The notes under the pieces: model-generated
What the model saw: the letters and a program-made list of their open reading frames with translations, nothing else
The model's database searches: none
Told to the model about the DNA's origin: nothing
Assembly: GCA_009781045.1 (NCBI GenBank)
Contig: WQYW01000046.1
Coordinates: forward strand, 1-33,977
Length of the DNA stretch: 33,977 bases
From: Alphaproteobacteria bacterium
Lineage (GTDB): Bacteria > Pseudomonadota > Alphaproteobacteria > Rhizobiales > Xanthobacteraceae
Reading direction: 5' to 3'
Made by a program: the position numbers and the translations under genes
Part shown: positions 1-8,871 of the stretch, one piece after another
How positions within the stretch are numbered: position 1 is the first letter of the stretch
How the letters are laid out: every line of letters begins with the position of its first letter

Positions 1-568
1 GGAGCGCGCATTGAATCAGTTCGGATATGCGCGTGGAAGAAATTGGAGAGAAGGATCGCCTTGCGGAAAAATCCGAAATTGCGTGAAAATTCAATTGGAT
101 ATCAATTTTGGGATAGACACTAGATAGATAGATAGGAAACGCTTCGCGGCAAGCCTCGACGCATTCAAAGCGGTTCCCGGTTCCGCTCCAGAAATTCCCT
201 TGGGCCGACTTCCCGAATTTGGCACCGACACCAGCTCGGTTGCGCGTTGCGCGAACTCCCGGTACGCCACCGTCAGCCTCCTGCGCGCGAAATGACCCGC
301 CCTTGTGTTTGTGCGCTTTTTTTGTGAATTCGCCCCCTCGATTGTGCTTCTAACGGGGTCGTGGAAGCCATCGTTGTCCGCTGCTGCACAGATCCCGGCC
401 CTGGTGCGGTGCATCTGTTGGAATGCGCGTGGGGAGGCGGGTTCGCGCCTTCCGGCGCCTTCCGCCCGTCGCCCCTTCGCCTTGACAGGTTCTGGTGCCT
501 GACTTAATGGACCACGCTGGAATATTTATTTCATTCAACCAATGGATCAGGGATCAGGGATTGCGCAC
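1..568. other. Left-edge stretch without a supportable gene
   Basis: No reading frame here has a convincing start, ribosome site and protein-like composition. Two plus-strand frames are open from the window edge to stops near 121-126, so the 3' end of an upstream gene is possible but cannot be recognised. A tetranucleotide run of TAGA units lies at 121-135. The part just before the DUF805 gene is richer in A and T and probably holds its promoter, but I see no clear -35/-10 pair. Confidence 0.4.
556..560 (+). promoter_or_regulatory. Ribosome binding site that sets the DUF805 start
   Basis: AGGGA ends 8 bases before the GTG at 569. The ATG at 542 in the same frame has no purine-rich site before it, so the GTG is the better start. 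Confidence 0.5.
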
Positions 569-1030
569 GTGACGCTTGTTCAGAAACTGTTCAGCATCCA
601 GGGACGGATGCGCCGAAGTCAGTATTGGGGCTATTCGATTGCGATTGGTGTTGTTTTCTTTGTAATATTCTTACTGATCGGCATGATTCCAGCTGCGCGC
701 GGCCTGCCTCCGGGTGAGATTGACGGCGTTACAATGGGTCTCTTCCTGATTGCTTTTGTTTCACATGCATGGATGGTAATTTGTATTACTGCGAAACGGT
801 GCCATGATCGGGACCGCTCGGGCTGGTTTCAGCTGATCAGTCTTATTCCGATTGTTCGTGCGATTGTCATGGAAGAAATCATGCAGCAGGCGCTCCTCGG
901 CTTTGCGGTGCTCGGCGGGATCTGGCTCCTTATTGAACTCGGCTTCCTGGATGGCACGCAAGGGGAAAACCGGTTCGGCCCCTCACCAAAGGGCATCACG
1001 TCAGCCCAGGTGGACGACATTTTCAGATGA
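569..1030 (+). CDS. DUF805 family inner-membrane protein
   Basis: A 153-residue protein with the marks of DUF805: an N-terminal segment LFSIQGRMRRSQYW, the central motif AKRCHDRDRSGW after the second hydrophobic segment, and the C-terminal motif GENRFGPSP. About four membrane segments are visible (roughly residues 20-42, 52-72, 84-100 and 108-126). The family is of unknown function; members are small polytopic inner-membrane proteins. I chose the GTG at 569 because AGGGA lies 8 bases before it and because family members begin close to the LFSxxGR motif. The in-frame ATG at 542 would add nine residues but has no ribosome site. It stands alone: nothing on either side forms an obvious operon with it. 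The family assignment is firm; the role is unknown. Confidence 0.85.
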   Translation: MTLVQKLFSIQGRMRRSQYWGYSIAIGVVFFVIFLLIGMIPAARGLPPGEIDGVTMGLFLIAFVSHAWMVICITAKRCHDRDRSGWFQLISLIPIVRAIVMEEIMQQALLGFAVLGGIWLLIELGFLDGTQGENRFGPSPKGITSAQVDDIFR

Positions 1031-1241
1031 CGACAGGCGCTTAGGAGCAGCCTGCACTGAAACTGCGCTGATCGGGCACCGAATAGCGCCGTAATCGGGT
1101 GTGGCCGGTGTGCGCATCGAGCCCTGCTACAGCTGGCGATGGCGGCTGGGCTGTGGGCGCAATCCCGTGCGCCCATCGAAACGCGGCTCTGTTGCCTGCC
1201 GCCTCGTGTGCCTGCGTCCTGTCAGAGGCGACGTGTCAGGC

Positions 1242-1754
1242 CTATTCAGTGCAGGTCATGTTACTGGAATCGTCGAGAAGACGGAAATCGCCGAGCCAGA
1301 CCTGGAAAATCGGATGGGGCCACCTTTCAATGCCGAGGAGGCCAGCCCGGACCGGGCAGATGGAGGTCTTGAGCCGGTTCTCATGGTCGAACGGCATCAT
1401 GCCCATCCTCACCTTGAAGTGACGCTGGAAGAGGTTTCGCAGCACGAGCCACATGGAACCGTCTTCCTGTTGCTTCAGTTTGGCCGATATCGCTTTTTCG
1501 GGATGCTCATTCGACGTGACCAGTTTGAAGTTGCCAAGTCGATCCCCCTCCATGTCGGCCTCGACCAGGATAGACTGTCCGGCATAGATCGCGATACCTG
1601 CAGGCTGGACCTGGGGCAGGGCCGGAAAGCTCTTGTCGAAAGTGGAGCCATCCTTCTGTTTGAGAACGACCCGAAGACGGGGCTCGCTTTTCGAAGTCGT
1701 GGCCGGAGTCTGATCCGGCTCTCTGCTGTCACGATGCGCGGCGGCAAGACGGAA
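1242..1754 (-). pseudogene. 5'-truncated gene of unknown function
   Basis: The minus strand is open for about 170 codons from a stop at 1755-1757 down to a TAG at 1242-1244. The composition is protein-like: an alternating hydrophobic/polar, beta-rich pattern (for example GIAIYAGQSILVEADMEGD) and two cysteines near the C terminus (SICPV and NMTCTE). The frame has no ATG, GTG or TTG before the ATG at 1553, and that ATG has no ribosome site and would remove a third of the conserved-looking sequence. The simplest reading is a beheaded gene that lost its N terminus, probably a signal peptide since the remainder looks like an exported small beta domain. The IS66 remnant starts about 150 bases upstream in the same orientation, so an insertion or deletion event there may have caused the loss. 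I do not recognise the family. A functional 103-residue protein from 1553 is the less likely alternative. Confidence 0.45.
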
Positions 1755-1908
1755 TCACGTGCAGGATTAGCCCAAATTGCGTTCCACGCCGACGCTGTCG
1801 GCAATAGAGGATGGCAATGTTGAACGGACTGTCGCTAACTCCGTGGCACGCCGCGTTTTCGCGCGCGGCGGCCTTGCGATAAACTCATTTTTCGCTTTCC
1901 GGCCCATA

Positions 1909-2417
1909 TCAGTTTGCCACCAGGAGGCGCAGCTGCGGGAACCCGCTCGTCCGCTCGCCGATCCGCGACCCCTCGGCCCGTGCGCCGGACACCTCAAGGC
2001 GCCGACGTGAATCGCAGATTTCGACGGGAATGAATTGCCCCGACGCCAGTTCGCCAGCACCTGGAGGGTGCCAGCTCGCGATCCGACGGCTTCCGACGCC
2101 GGCTGGTGACTGCGACCGCGGTGCGCTCGCTCGGTTGATTGTTGATTGATCTTGGCGGGGATGGGCTGCCGGACCGGCTTCTCGCCAGCGGTGGTCAGCA
2201 CCAGCGCGTCACCAAGGCGCTTGCGGCGCTCGGCAGCGACCCATTTGTACAGAAGCGCCGCGTTGATCCGATGATGGGCCGCCAACGCCGGGATCAACGC
2301 TCCACGCCGCAAGCAGACATCGAGCCGCCGGCGCTTGCTGGCCGGAGAATAGCGGTGCCTGCCATCCCCGCTCAGCCCAATCACTTCCAGTTTCCAGGAA
2401 CCCGTCTCTCTTCGCAT
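1909..2417 (-). pseudogene. tnpA: IS66-family tnpA (accessory orfA) remnant, frameshifted
   Basis: It starts at the ATG at 2417, preceded by AGGAGG with a short spacer. The N terminus MRRETGSWKLEVIGLSGDG is typical of IS66 TnpA proteins. A helix-turn-helix follows (YSPASKRRRLDVCLRR, then ALAAHHRINAALLYKWV). This frame continues past the linker IPAKINQQ, but the C-terminal end of the family (QFIPVEI ... LRLLVAN, stop at 1909-1911) lies in another frame, so there is at least one frameshift near 2050-2110. TnpB and the TnpC transposase that should follow are absent, and no terminal inverted repeats are evident. It is a dead fragment of an insertion sequence. TnpA alone does not transpose, and the break makes even that protein unlikely to be made. 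It probably marks the event that removed the start of the gene at 1242-1754. Confidence 0.75.
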
Positions 2418-3100
2418 GATGTCCTCCTTGCGATGCGAATCACTGGAGGCAGTCTTGCCCGGCGGAGGGGGGCTCTCAACGTCGGGTGAAATTCGCGCCT
2501 GCCATTGATGCGGGAGGTCGCAGCCTGGGAGGAACATCGCAACACGCACCATGCCGAGGCAGATTGGCAATTCACAACCGACGACGCCCGTGTCAAATTG
2601 CGGCATCTTTACCCACAATTTCCATGACTCAGGTCCCTACCTCCGGATTGCTGGTTTGCCGCAAAGACGGCCTCCAGCTTGCGTGTCATGTGGCCGCAGA
2701 GCCCGAAAACCCAGCGCAACCGCGTGCCCGGCATGGAGGTCAGGCTGTTATCATCCCGTGTGCCGGGCCGGGCCGACGTTGAAGACAAGGATGGGACCAC
2801 GGCACTCGCTATGAAGCGCTGCCCGTTGCGACAGCGGCAGACATCACGCCTTCCCCGTCACCGCCCGAGGCCCGGGAGTGAACTCCTTCACGGCTGGTTG
2901 GAGGTTGAAGCCGCACGCCCCCCCCTTTTCCGATCTGTCCGTCGGATCCGCCGAACTCAAATGGCGCGGACCGCCAGCCTCATCACTCGTGTGCAGGAAG
3001 GCGGGCCCCCCGGCACCCAGGCGCACCCAGGCAAGGATGCTGTTGCAAGGCCGTCGGATCCGCGCGATGAAGCCCCCTTCCCTGACAACAGAGGCCCGGG
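2418..3100. other. Stretch without a supportable gene
   Basis: Several overlapping open frames exist on both strands, as expected for GC-rich DNA, but none has a good start and recognisable sequence. A run of eight C (about 2919-2926) sits in the middle. Part of it may be further insertion-sequence debris. Confidence 0.35.
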
Positions 3101-3277
3101 ATGACAACTGACGACGCAAGGCTTGAGCGGCTGAAGCTGGCACTGCGTGAAAACCTCAAACGCCGCAGGCAGCAGGCGCGCGTACGCAGCGACGCCACAA
3201 CGCCCGGGTCCGAGGACAGCAATATACCTCCAGAAGGCACCTCGTCGCAGGATCAGCCGGGTGATGGGGGGTCCTGA
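3101..3277 (+). CDS. Small conserved-looking protein, 58 residues
   Basis: ATG at 3101, TGA at 3275-3277. The sequence begins MTTDDARLERLKLALRENL, then KRRRQQARVRS, followed by a polar, disordered tail rich in Gly, Ser, Pro and Asp. The pattern of a short amphipathic helix RLKxALRENLKRRK-QAR is one I recall from small hypothetical proteins common in Rhizobiales, so this is probably a real gene although it is below the usual length cut-off. There is no signal peptide or membrane segment; the protein should be cytosolic and may bind nucleic acid or ribosomes through its basic helix, which is inference only. The purine-rich stretch before the start is weak. It lies 230 bases upstream of the deacetylase gene on the same strand. 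Confidence 0.55.
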   Translation: MTTDDARLERLKLALRENLKRRRQQARVRSDATTPGSEDSNIPPEGTSSQDQPGDGGS

Positions 3278-3490
3278 GCGGGAACATGGGCATTTCCTGC
3301 GCGTCCCAACTCCTTATGTCCCAATCCCTGCCCCAGTCCCCCAGTCCCTGATGCCTCTCCGTCCCTCGTCTCGATCTTTGTGGGGCGAATTGGGGTCGGA
3401 TCACCTGCCCAATGGAGATCTGTGGGGATCTGCCCCTACCCTCGACTGTGCTATGATACCTTCTGACTGATTCGACCACAGGCAATCACC

Positions 3491-3498
3491 GGGAAGGG
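3491..3498 (+). promoter_or_regulatory. Ribosome binding site for a TTG start
   Basis: GGGAAGGG ends 8 bases before the TTG at 3507. It supports the TTG over the ATG at 3540 for the deacetylase-family gene. Confidence 0.45.
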
Positions 3499-3506
3499 CG
3501 GCAACA

Positions 3507-4715
3507 TTGGGCATCACAGAGTCCGCCGATGAGCTCGGCATGCCGCTGGGACGGGATGACGGGCCCCGGAAAGCCAGATGGAAGCCGCCGCTGCGCCCGC
3601 TGTCGGCGCTTGGCATGATCCTCGCCATGTTCCTCCTCACCTTCGCGGGCTTCGTCGTCTTCAACAACGACCCGCTTGGCGGCGAACCCGTCGGCAGCAT
3701 CGCTGTGGACGTGTCGCAGCCGCGCCCCGGCGCTGAACGCAAGGCTGACGCCCCGCAGGCGCCAGTAGCAAAGCCCGGGCAGAAGACCGTGACCATCATT
3801 GATGGTGCCACCGGGGCGCGCCAGAGCGTGGTGGTCAGCAGCGAGCCCGACGACATCCGCGACGACGGCGACATCACCGCCTCACTGCCGCCCCAGACCG
3901 GGATCGACCCGCGGCTGCTGGAGAAATCCCGTTACGGCATGATCCCGGTGGCTACGGCAGACCTGTCGTCCTTTGAAGCCTATGCCGCAGCCGCCGATCA
4001 CGCCAGGGCCGCCACCACACCGGCAATCGCCATCGTCATCGGCGGTGTCGGCAGCGGTGGCGCCAGGAGCGCGGATGCCATCCTGCGCCTGCCCGGCGCG
4101 GTCAGCCTCTGTCTCCCACCCTATGGGGCCGACCTCAGCCGGCTTGCCGAGCGCGCCCGGATGCAGAGCCATGAGATTTTCCTGCAGGTTCCGATGGAAC
4201 CCTATGATTTCCCCGACAACGACCCCGGACCACAGACCCTGCTGACCTCGCTGGCGCCCAAGGACAATCTCGACCGCCTCACCTTCCATCTCAGCCGCAT
4301 GCAGGGTTATGCCGGCATCGCCAACTATATGGGAGCGCGCTTCCTTGCCACGGAGCAGGCGCTGTCGCCGATCCTGCACGAGGCCGCAAGCCGTGGACTT
4401 GCGGTGTTTGACGATGGTTCCGCGCCCCGCAGCGTGGTGGCAAAACTTGCCGCAGCCGAACACATGCATTTTGCCCGGGCCGATCTCGCCATCGATAGCG
4501 AGAGCCGCGACAGCGACGTCGATCGCGCATTGGCGAATCTCGAAACCATCGCCCGCCAGCGCGGCGTCGCCATCGGCAGTGCCACGGCCCTGCCGACGTC
4601 GATCGAGCGCATCCGCGCATGGAGCCAGGGCCTCGCCAGTCGCGGCATCATGCTGATCCCACTCACAACCGCAATCATGAAGCAAAATTCATCTTCGCCT
4701 GCCATCACCCCTTAG
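3507..4715 (+). CDS. Divergent polysaccharide deacetylase family protein (YibQ/DUF610-like)
   Basis: A 402-residue protein: a short cytosolic N terminus with PLGRDDGPRKARW, one membrane segment at about residues 32-52, the motif NDPLGGEP just after it, a variable linker, then the divergent polysaccharide deacetylase domain from about residue 170 to 395. Visible landmarks are AIAIVIGGVG, LQVPMEPYDFPDNDPGP followed by QTLLTSL, YMGARF and VFDDGSAPRS. The fold is the NodB-like barrel facing the periplasm; action on peptidoglycan or another cell-wall glycan is inferred from the family. The first metal-binding pair usual in YibQ (Asp-Asp) is Gly-Gly here, a change I recall as normal in Rhizobiales homologues, so catalysis is uncertain. 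TTG at 3507 is preferred over ATG at 3540 because of the ribosome site before it. rppH follows by 140 bases on the same strand, an arrangement known in Rhizobiales. Confidence 0.85.
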   Translation: MGITESADELGMPLGRDDGPRKARWKPPLRPLSALGMILAMFLLTFAGFVVFNNDPLGGEPVGSIAVDVSQPRPGAERKADAPQAPVAKPGQKTVTIIDGATGARQSVVVSSEPDDIRDDGDITASLPPQTGIDPRLLEKSRYGMIPVATADLSSFEAYAAAADHARAATTPAIAIVIGGVGSGGARSADAILRLPGAVSLCLPPYGADLSRLAERARMQSHEIFLQVPMEPYDFPDNDPGPQTLLTSLAPKDNLDRLTFHLSRMQGYAGIANYMGARFLATEQALSPILHEAASRGLAVFDDGSAPRSVVAKLAAAEHMHFARADLAIDSESRDSDVDRALANLETIARQRGVAIGSATALPTSIERIRAWSQGLASRGIMLIPLTTAIMKQNSSSPAITP

Positions 4716-4855
4716 ATCCCTTTCAAGAGCGCGCGAGCACGGCAGAAAACTCTTTGCGCACAGCTCCCTCACATGGCAATGATCCCACAACCGCTCGCCG
4801 CCGCAATCCCTGAGGCGCGATGGCTTGGCGCGGACAGGATCAAGGAACGCAGCGC

Positions 4856-5356
4856 ATGGAACATCACCCGGACATGCCCTACCGCACCTGTGTCGGTGTC
4901 ATGCTGATCAATGCGCAGGGGCTGGTCTTCATCGGCCGCCGCGCCAATCTGGTCGAGGACGCCAATACGCACGCCTGGCAGATGCCGCAAGGCGGCGTCG
5001 ATGCCGACGAGGACCCGTGGGATGCAGCCCGGCGCGAACTCTATGAGGAAACAAATATCAGCTCTGTCGAACGCATCGGCGAGATCATGGACTGGCTGAC
5101 CTACGATATCCCCCAGACGATTGCCGGTCGGGCCTGGAAGGGACGCTACCGCGGCCAGCGCCAGAAATGGTTCGCCATGAAGTTCACCGGCGAGGACAGC
5201 GAGATCAACGTCGAAAATCCTGGTGGCGGCCTCCACAAGGCGGAGTTCACCCGATGGCGCTGGGAACCAGCACGCAACCTCCCCGAACTGGTCGTGCCCT
5301 TCAAGCGCCCGGTTTATGAGCACGTGGTCCGGGAATTCGCCGCCCTGACACAATGA
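4856..5356 (+). CDS. rppH: RNA pyrophosphohydrolase RppH (Nudix; IalA-type)
   Basis: A 166-residue cytosolic Nudix hydrolase that removes pyrophosphate from the 5' triphosphate end of RNA (and cleaves dinucleoside polyphosphates), starting 5'-dependent mRNA decay. The N terminus [23 protein letters not shown] is typical, as is WQMPQGG before the Nudix box. The box runs from G46 to I68 with E52, R60, E61, E64 and E65 in place. The final Gly of the consensus (EExGU) is Asn67. The segment [12 protein letters not shown] and the end [10 protein letters not shown] also fit. ATG at 4856 is preferred over 4820 because AAGGA lies about ten bases before it and homologues begin near MPYR. In Rhizobiales the gene (ialA in Bartonella) normally lies close to atpC, which here is 25.7 kb away. 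Confidence 0.93.
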   Translation: MEHHPDMPYRTCVGVMLINAQGLVFIGRRANLVEDANTHAWQMPQGGVDADEDPWDAARRELYEETNISSVERIGEIMDWLTYDIPQTIAGRAWKGRYRGQRQKWFAMKFTGEDSEINVENPGGGLHKAEFTRWRWEPARNLPELVVPFKRPVYEHVVREFAALTQ

Positions 5357-6908
5357 AACGGTGAGATACGGTCTTGCGGAACCCGCGGCAATCGCTTCAG
5401 GACCGACACCGGATGCCCATGGGACCGGACTATTTGACCGCCCCTCCCCGCCTGACCTGCGCGCGTGTCGCGCTTGCCTGTCTCCCGACTGGTCTGCCGC
5501 CCGCTCAACCGGCGGCATTGCTGCTTGCTGCTGGTTCCCCCCGGTTCGCGGGGACGCCGGTGTGGAACTCACATCCGGCCCCTCACCGCTGCCGCTTTTG
5601 CAGAAGTTTCTTTCCGGGGGGAGGTTCACGCGTAAAGGCCACTCCCAGGATAGTTGCAACTGGATCTTTGCGACGGTGAGCGCCACACGTGCCACAACCA
5701 GGAGCAGACAGTTGCCCGGCTTCGAAAAACCGCCGAGCCACGCTGACGCGCTGGATGCCTTATCGCAAAATTTCGAAAGAAGTGCCGATACGGGTAGTTC
5801 GGAGCCAGGCGATCGTTGTTGCGGACATCGCCGTACCGTGCCCAGAAAGAAAGGGGCCCGAAATTTCCGTGTGACTCGAGCCCGCATCCGCAAGCTTGCC
5901 GAAACGCAAACTGCCTTCCTGAAAACAGCCCGGTGCTCAAGCCCTCACGGAGTTTCCACCACAGCCCGTCGCACCGTATTGGGAAAGTGCCTGTCGATGG
6001 CACGATTCGGGTCCCGAACTGTGACACTCGCCACTACCTGCGGCCAGGTGCGGCTTCTTGTCCGTCCGCATCTCACGATGCTGTTGCTTCGCTGCCGGGT
6101 TGCGCAGGCTGCAGCGGAAATCATCCGGCAGGGTGCAATCCACGCCGCAGCCCTGTGAAATTGCAGCGGCAATGGGCTCGCCCGACAGGTGCCCTCCCCG
6201 CACAGCCGATTGCGTCAGGGTGTGTGCAACCGGGGGCAAGCGCGCATTTTCAATTGCCGGATTGCCGTGCTCCTGCCGCGATCCTGCGATCCGCTGTGCC
6301 AGGCGAAAGCCTCATGCCCTGTGCAGGGTTCTGGATGTGGCGCTCCTGCAGCAGGCTGTCCTGGAGGGCAAGACCGTCCCCGGGGAGCGCAGCAGCGTGT
6401 TCGGTCGCGTCGCGGGCCGAGACCATCCCGACGGCACAGATACAGCGCTGGCGGTATGTTGCTACCTGGCGCCCCGGAACAACCCATCCGGGCGTCACCA
6501 CGGCGGTTGTCCGGACGGAACCGACTGGCGCAAATGCGTCACCCCGGCAAAAATCGGCGCTCCTCACATTCGGCGGGTTTGGTCGCAGAAAGGCGGCCAT
6601 GATATTGGGCCTGAGCCTGTGTCAGAGATCGCCGTCGGCATTCCTCTCATCGCTCCTGTTGCGTTTGCGGGTTTTGCGCCACAGGATGAAGCCGGTTGCC
6701 GGCGATGAAGAGCCGCAATCCCTGTCAGGTGCCGAATTTCGTGGCCGGAAAACGAGATGCCAGACACCCGGTTTCGGCAGCGAGGCTGATGTCCGCACAC
6801 CGTCTCACCAAAGGCCCGCGCGGGATTGACGCCGCGGGCTGAATGACCCACCTTCCCAGGTGCTTTTCCTGCACTTGTCCAAAAGTTCCTGCACAAGAGT
6901 TCCTTCGG
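5357..6908. other. 1.5 kb stretch without a supportable gene
   Basis: Open frames occur on both strands (for example minus 6250-6600 and plus 6058-6708), but none has a ribosome site, a recognisable domain or a clear advantage over the frame opposite it. The region may be a decayed gene or spacer. Just before the Sel1 gene the nonamer TTCCTGCAC occurs twice (6865-6900). Confidence 0.35.
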
Positions 6909-7751
6909 ATGAAAGACGCTGCTGTTGCCCTGCTGCTCGTCCTTGGCCTGGCGTCACCGCTCTGCGCCCAGACCGCGCCTGATCCGGCCAGGCAGCAGCC
7001 GGTTGCCGTAACCCTGCACGATACCCGCAGCGCGGCGGAACGCGGCGATGCCGAGGCCCAGAATCGTCTGGGCGAAATCTTCGCTGGCGGCCATGGCGTC
7101 TCCCAGGACGACGCCCAGGCCGCGATCTGGTACCGCAAAGCCGCCGACCAGGGGCTCGCCGAGGCACAATTCAATCTCGCCGTCCTCTATATTGACGGTC
7201 GCGGCGTCGCCCAGGACTATGCCCAGGCCGCGATCTGGTACCGCAAGGCCGCCGACCAGGGGTCCGCCTATGCGCAATTCAATCTTGCCATCCTCTATGT
7301 GGATGGCCAGGGCGTGCCGAAAGACTATGCCCAGGCCGCCCTCTGGCTTCGCAAGGCCGCCGACCAGGGCGTTGCACGCGCGCAATACGGTCTCGGGCTG
7401 ATGTATCTTGATGGCCGGGGCGTACCCCAGAACGATGCCCAGGCCAGCACCTGGTTTCGCAAGGCCGCCGACCAGGGCAACGCCAAGGCGCAATATAATC
7501 TCGCTCTGATGTACGACAACGGCCAGGGCGTGCCGCAGGACTCGGCCCAGGCCTTGATCCTGTACCGCAAAGCCGCTGAACAGGGGAACCCCAATGCGCA
7601 ATATGGTCTCGGCCTGATGTACTATAACGGCCAGGGCGTTGCGCGGGATCAGGCACAGGCCGAAAGCTGGTTCCACAAAGCCGCCGAGCAGGGCCACCCG
7701 GACGCCCGCGATGCCCTCAAGAAGATCCAGGGTCCCGGCAAAAGCGGGTAA
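6909..7751 (+). CDS. Secreted Sel1-repeat protein (six repeats)
   Basis: A 280-residue protein with a signal peptide MKDAAVALLLVLGLASPLCAQ (cleavage after about residue 20), then a Sel1-like (TPR-related) solenoid filling the rest. Six 36-residue units run from about residue 47 to 262, each of the form xAQxxLxxxYxxGxGVxxDxAQAxxWxRKAADQG, followed by a short capping helix HPDARDALKKIQ and a Gly-rich end. Sel1 solenoids bind proteins or cell-wall material; there is no enzymatic domain, so this is probably a periplasmic adaptor. ATG at 6909 is chosen because it starts the signal peptide; the longer in-frame start at 6843 would put 22 Cys-containing residues before it. The ribosome site is weak. 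The first units are almost identical in DNA, a sign of recent tandem duplication. The same architecture, joined to caspase domains, recurs downstream. Confidence 0.88.
   Translation: MKDAAVALLLVLGLASPLCAQTAPDPARQQPVAVTLHDTRSAAERGDAEAQNRLGEIFAGGHGVSQDDAQAAIWYRKAADQGLAEAQFNLAVLYIDGRGVAQDYAQAAIWYRKAADQGSAYAQFNLAILYVDGQGVPKDYAQAALWLRKAADQGVARAQYGLGLMYLDGRGVPQNDAQASTWFRKAADQGNAKAQYNLALMYDNGQGVPQDSAQALILYRKAAEQGNPNAQYGLGLMYYNGQGVARDQAQAESWFHKAAEQGHPDARDALKKIQGPGKSG
7113..7262 (+). repeat. Near-identical 42-bp segments of adjacent Sel1 units
   Basis: Positions 7113-7154 and 7221-7262 match at 41 of 42 bases, 108 bases apart, which is exactly one 36-codon Sel1 unit. The single difference is a synonymous AAA/AAG. 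Neighbouring units differ much more, so this pair is a recent duplication or gene-conversion tract. Confidence 0.85.
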
Positions 7752-8871
7752 TTCGGCGCGGCTGGATCGGGTGCACCGGGCGCGACACCACAGTCGGGGC
7801 CAGGTGGCACTGTCGGTGTGGCACTGTCGGTGTGGCATTGTCGGTCTGGTCTTGCGGCAGTGACAGCCTGATGAGCGCATTCTGTCTGGTCACTGACCCG
7901 TGGGGTTTCGCAGGCTGCAGCGTGCACGCTTCCCCTGCGCGGCACGAAAGCCTGTTACAGAAGCGACGGCACTTTCGGCTCCTCACCCGCTGCCGCGCAC
8001 GGAAATCCCTCCCCCTGCCTGAGCCCCTTTGCGCCTGGCGGTCCGCGGCTCCATGGGTTCTGCAGGCTTCGGCCTGCCAAAACCGCCCCGGGCCCCCTCC
8101 GAACTCCATCATCGATGCCGCACCGCTCCCGCCCTGCTCTCCATCCCCATCGTCTCGCTCATTTTTCCCTCCCCTGGTGTCGATGGCGGTCCGCCACTGC
8201 CGTGACACTGCCGGTTCTCCCGGACCACTTCGAGAATCTCGGCGTTTTTCCGCACACACCACACACTCGTCCAGGGAACGCGCCGCTCCACCACCAGTGC
8301 GGCGACGGGTGAGCGCACGCATATCCCCGCCTGCGCTCGAACGCGCAGGTGCCGTCGACCGCAGCGCAGCCACTTCCACTTCACCGCAACCCACTTCAAC
8401 ATCCGGCCACCTCTCCGCATTCCCAGCCTGGAATCCACAACCCGCCGATCCGCCACGGATTCCGCAGGCGCGGTCGCAGAAAGCGCATAGGCATGATCTT
8501 CCCATCCTTCAGCTCACGCGGCATATTTCTGCGTCCCGGTTCATCAACCCGCCCGGATTGATCTTCAATCTGCTGGCAACCTGGCTGCCGCGCCACGACG
8601 GCTTCCAGAAACAGGAGATTCTCTCCACTTCTTTCGCCACATCGCCGCCATCGCTCCGTGCCTGCATCGGCAGACAGATGGAATCATGATCGACTGGCGA
8701 GGCTGAACGGCACGCATCGTCGCACCCGGGCATTCCTCGCCGCGGCCGCACTGGTGTCGCCGGCCAGCTCCTGCCCCAACCAGGCTCCCCCTTCCGACCA
8801 CGACCGCGCCGCGTCGGCTGGGGGCTCCTGCCTGCCGGATCCCCTGTCACCAGGCTTGTGGCGCCACGCTG
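7752..8871. other. 1.1 kb stretch without a supportable gene
   Basis: Minus-strand frames such as 8109-8456 and 8684-8870 are open but lack recognisable sequence and ribosome sites. Because the TadE/TadG-like gene upstream on the minus strand is much shorter than full TadG, part of this stretch could once have coded for its C-terminal portion, but I cannot see a von Willebrand motif to prove it. Confidence 0.35.
7804..7845 (+). repeat. 14-bp tandem repeat, three copies
   Basis: The unit GTGGCACTGTCGGT occurs three times head to tail at 7804-7817, 7818-7831 and 7832-7845, the last with one base changed. It lies 53 bases after the Sel1 gene's stop codon in non-coding sequence. Confidence 0.9.

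Noticed and set aside
1767..2618. A 283-codon minus frame over the IS66 remnant taken as one protein
   Set aside because: Only the part from 2417 to about 2100 is TnpA; the rest is out of frame with the true C terminus, which ends at 1909 in another frame.
6250..6600. Minus-strand 116-codon frame in the gap before the Sel1 gene
   Set aside because: No ribosome site or domain, and an equally long frame lies opposite.
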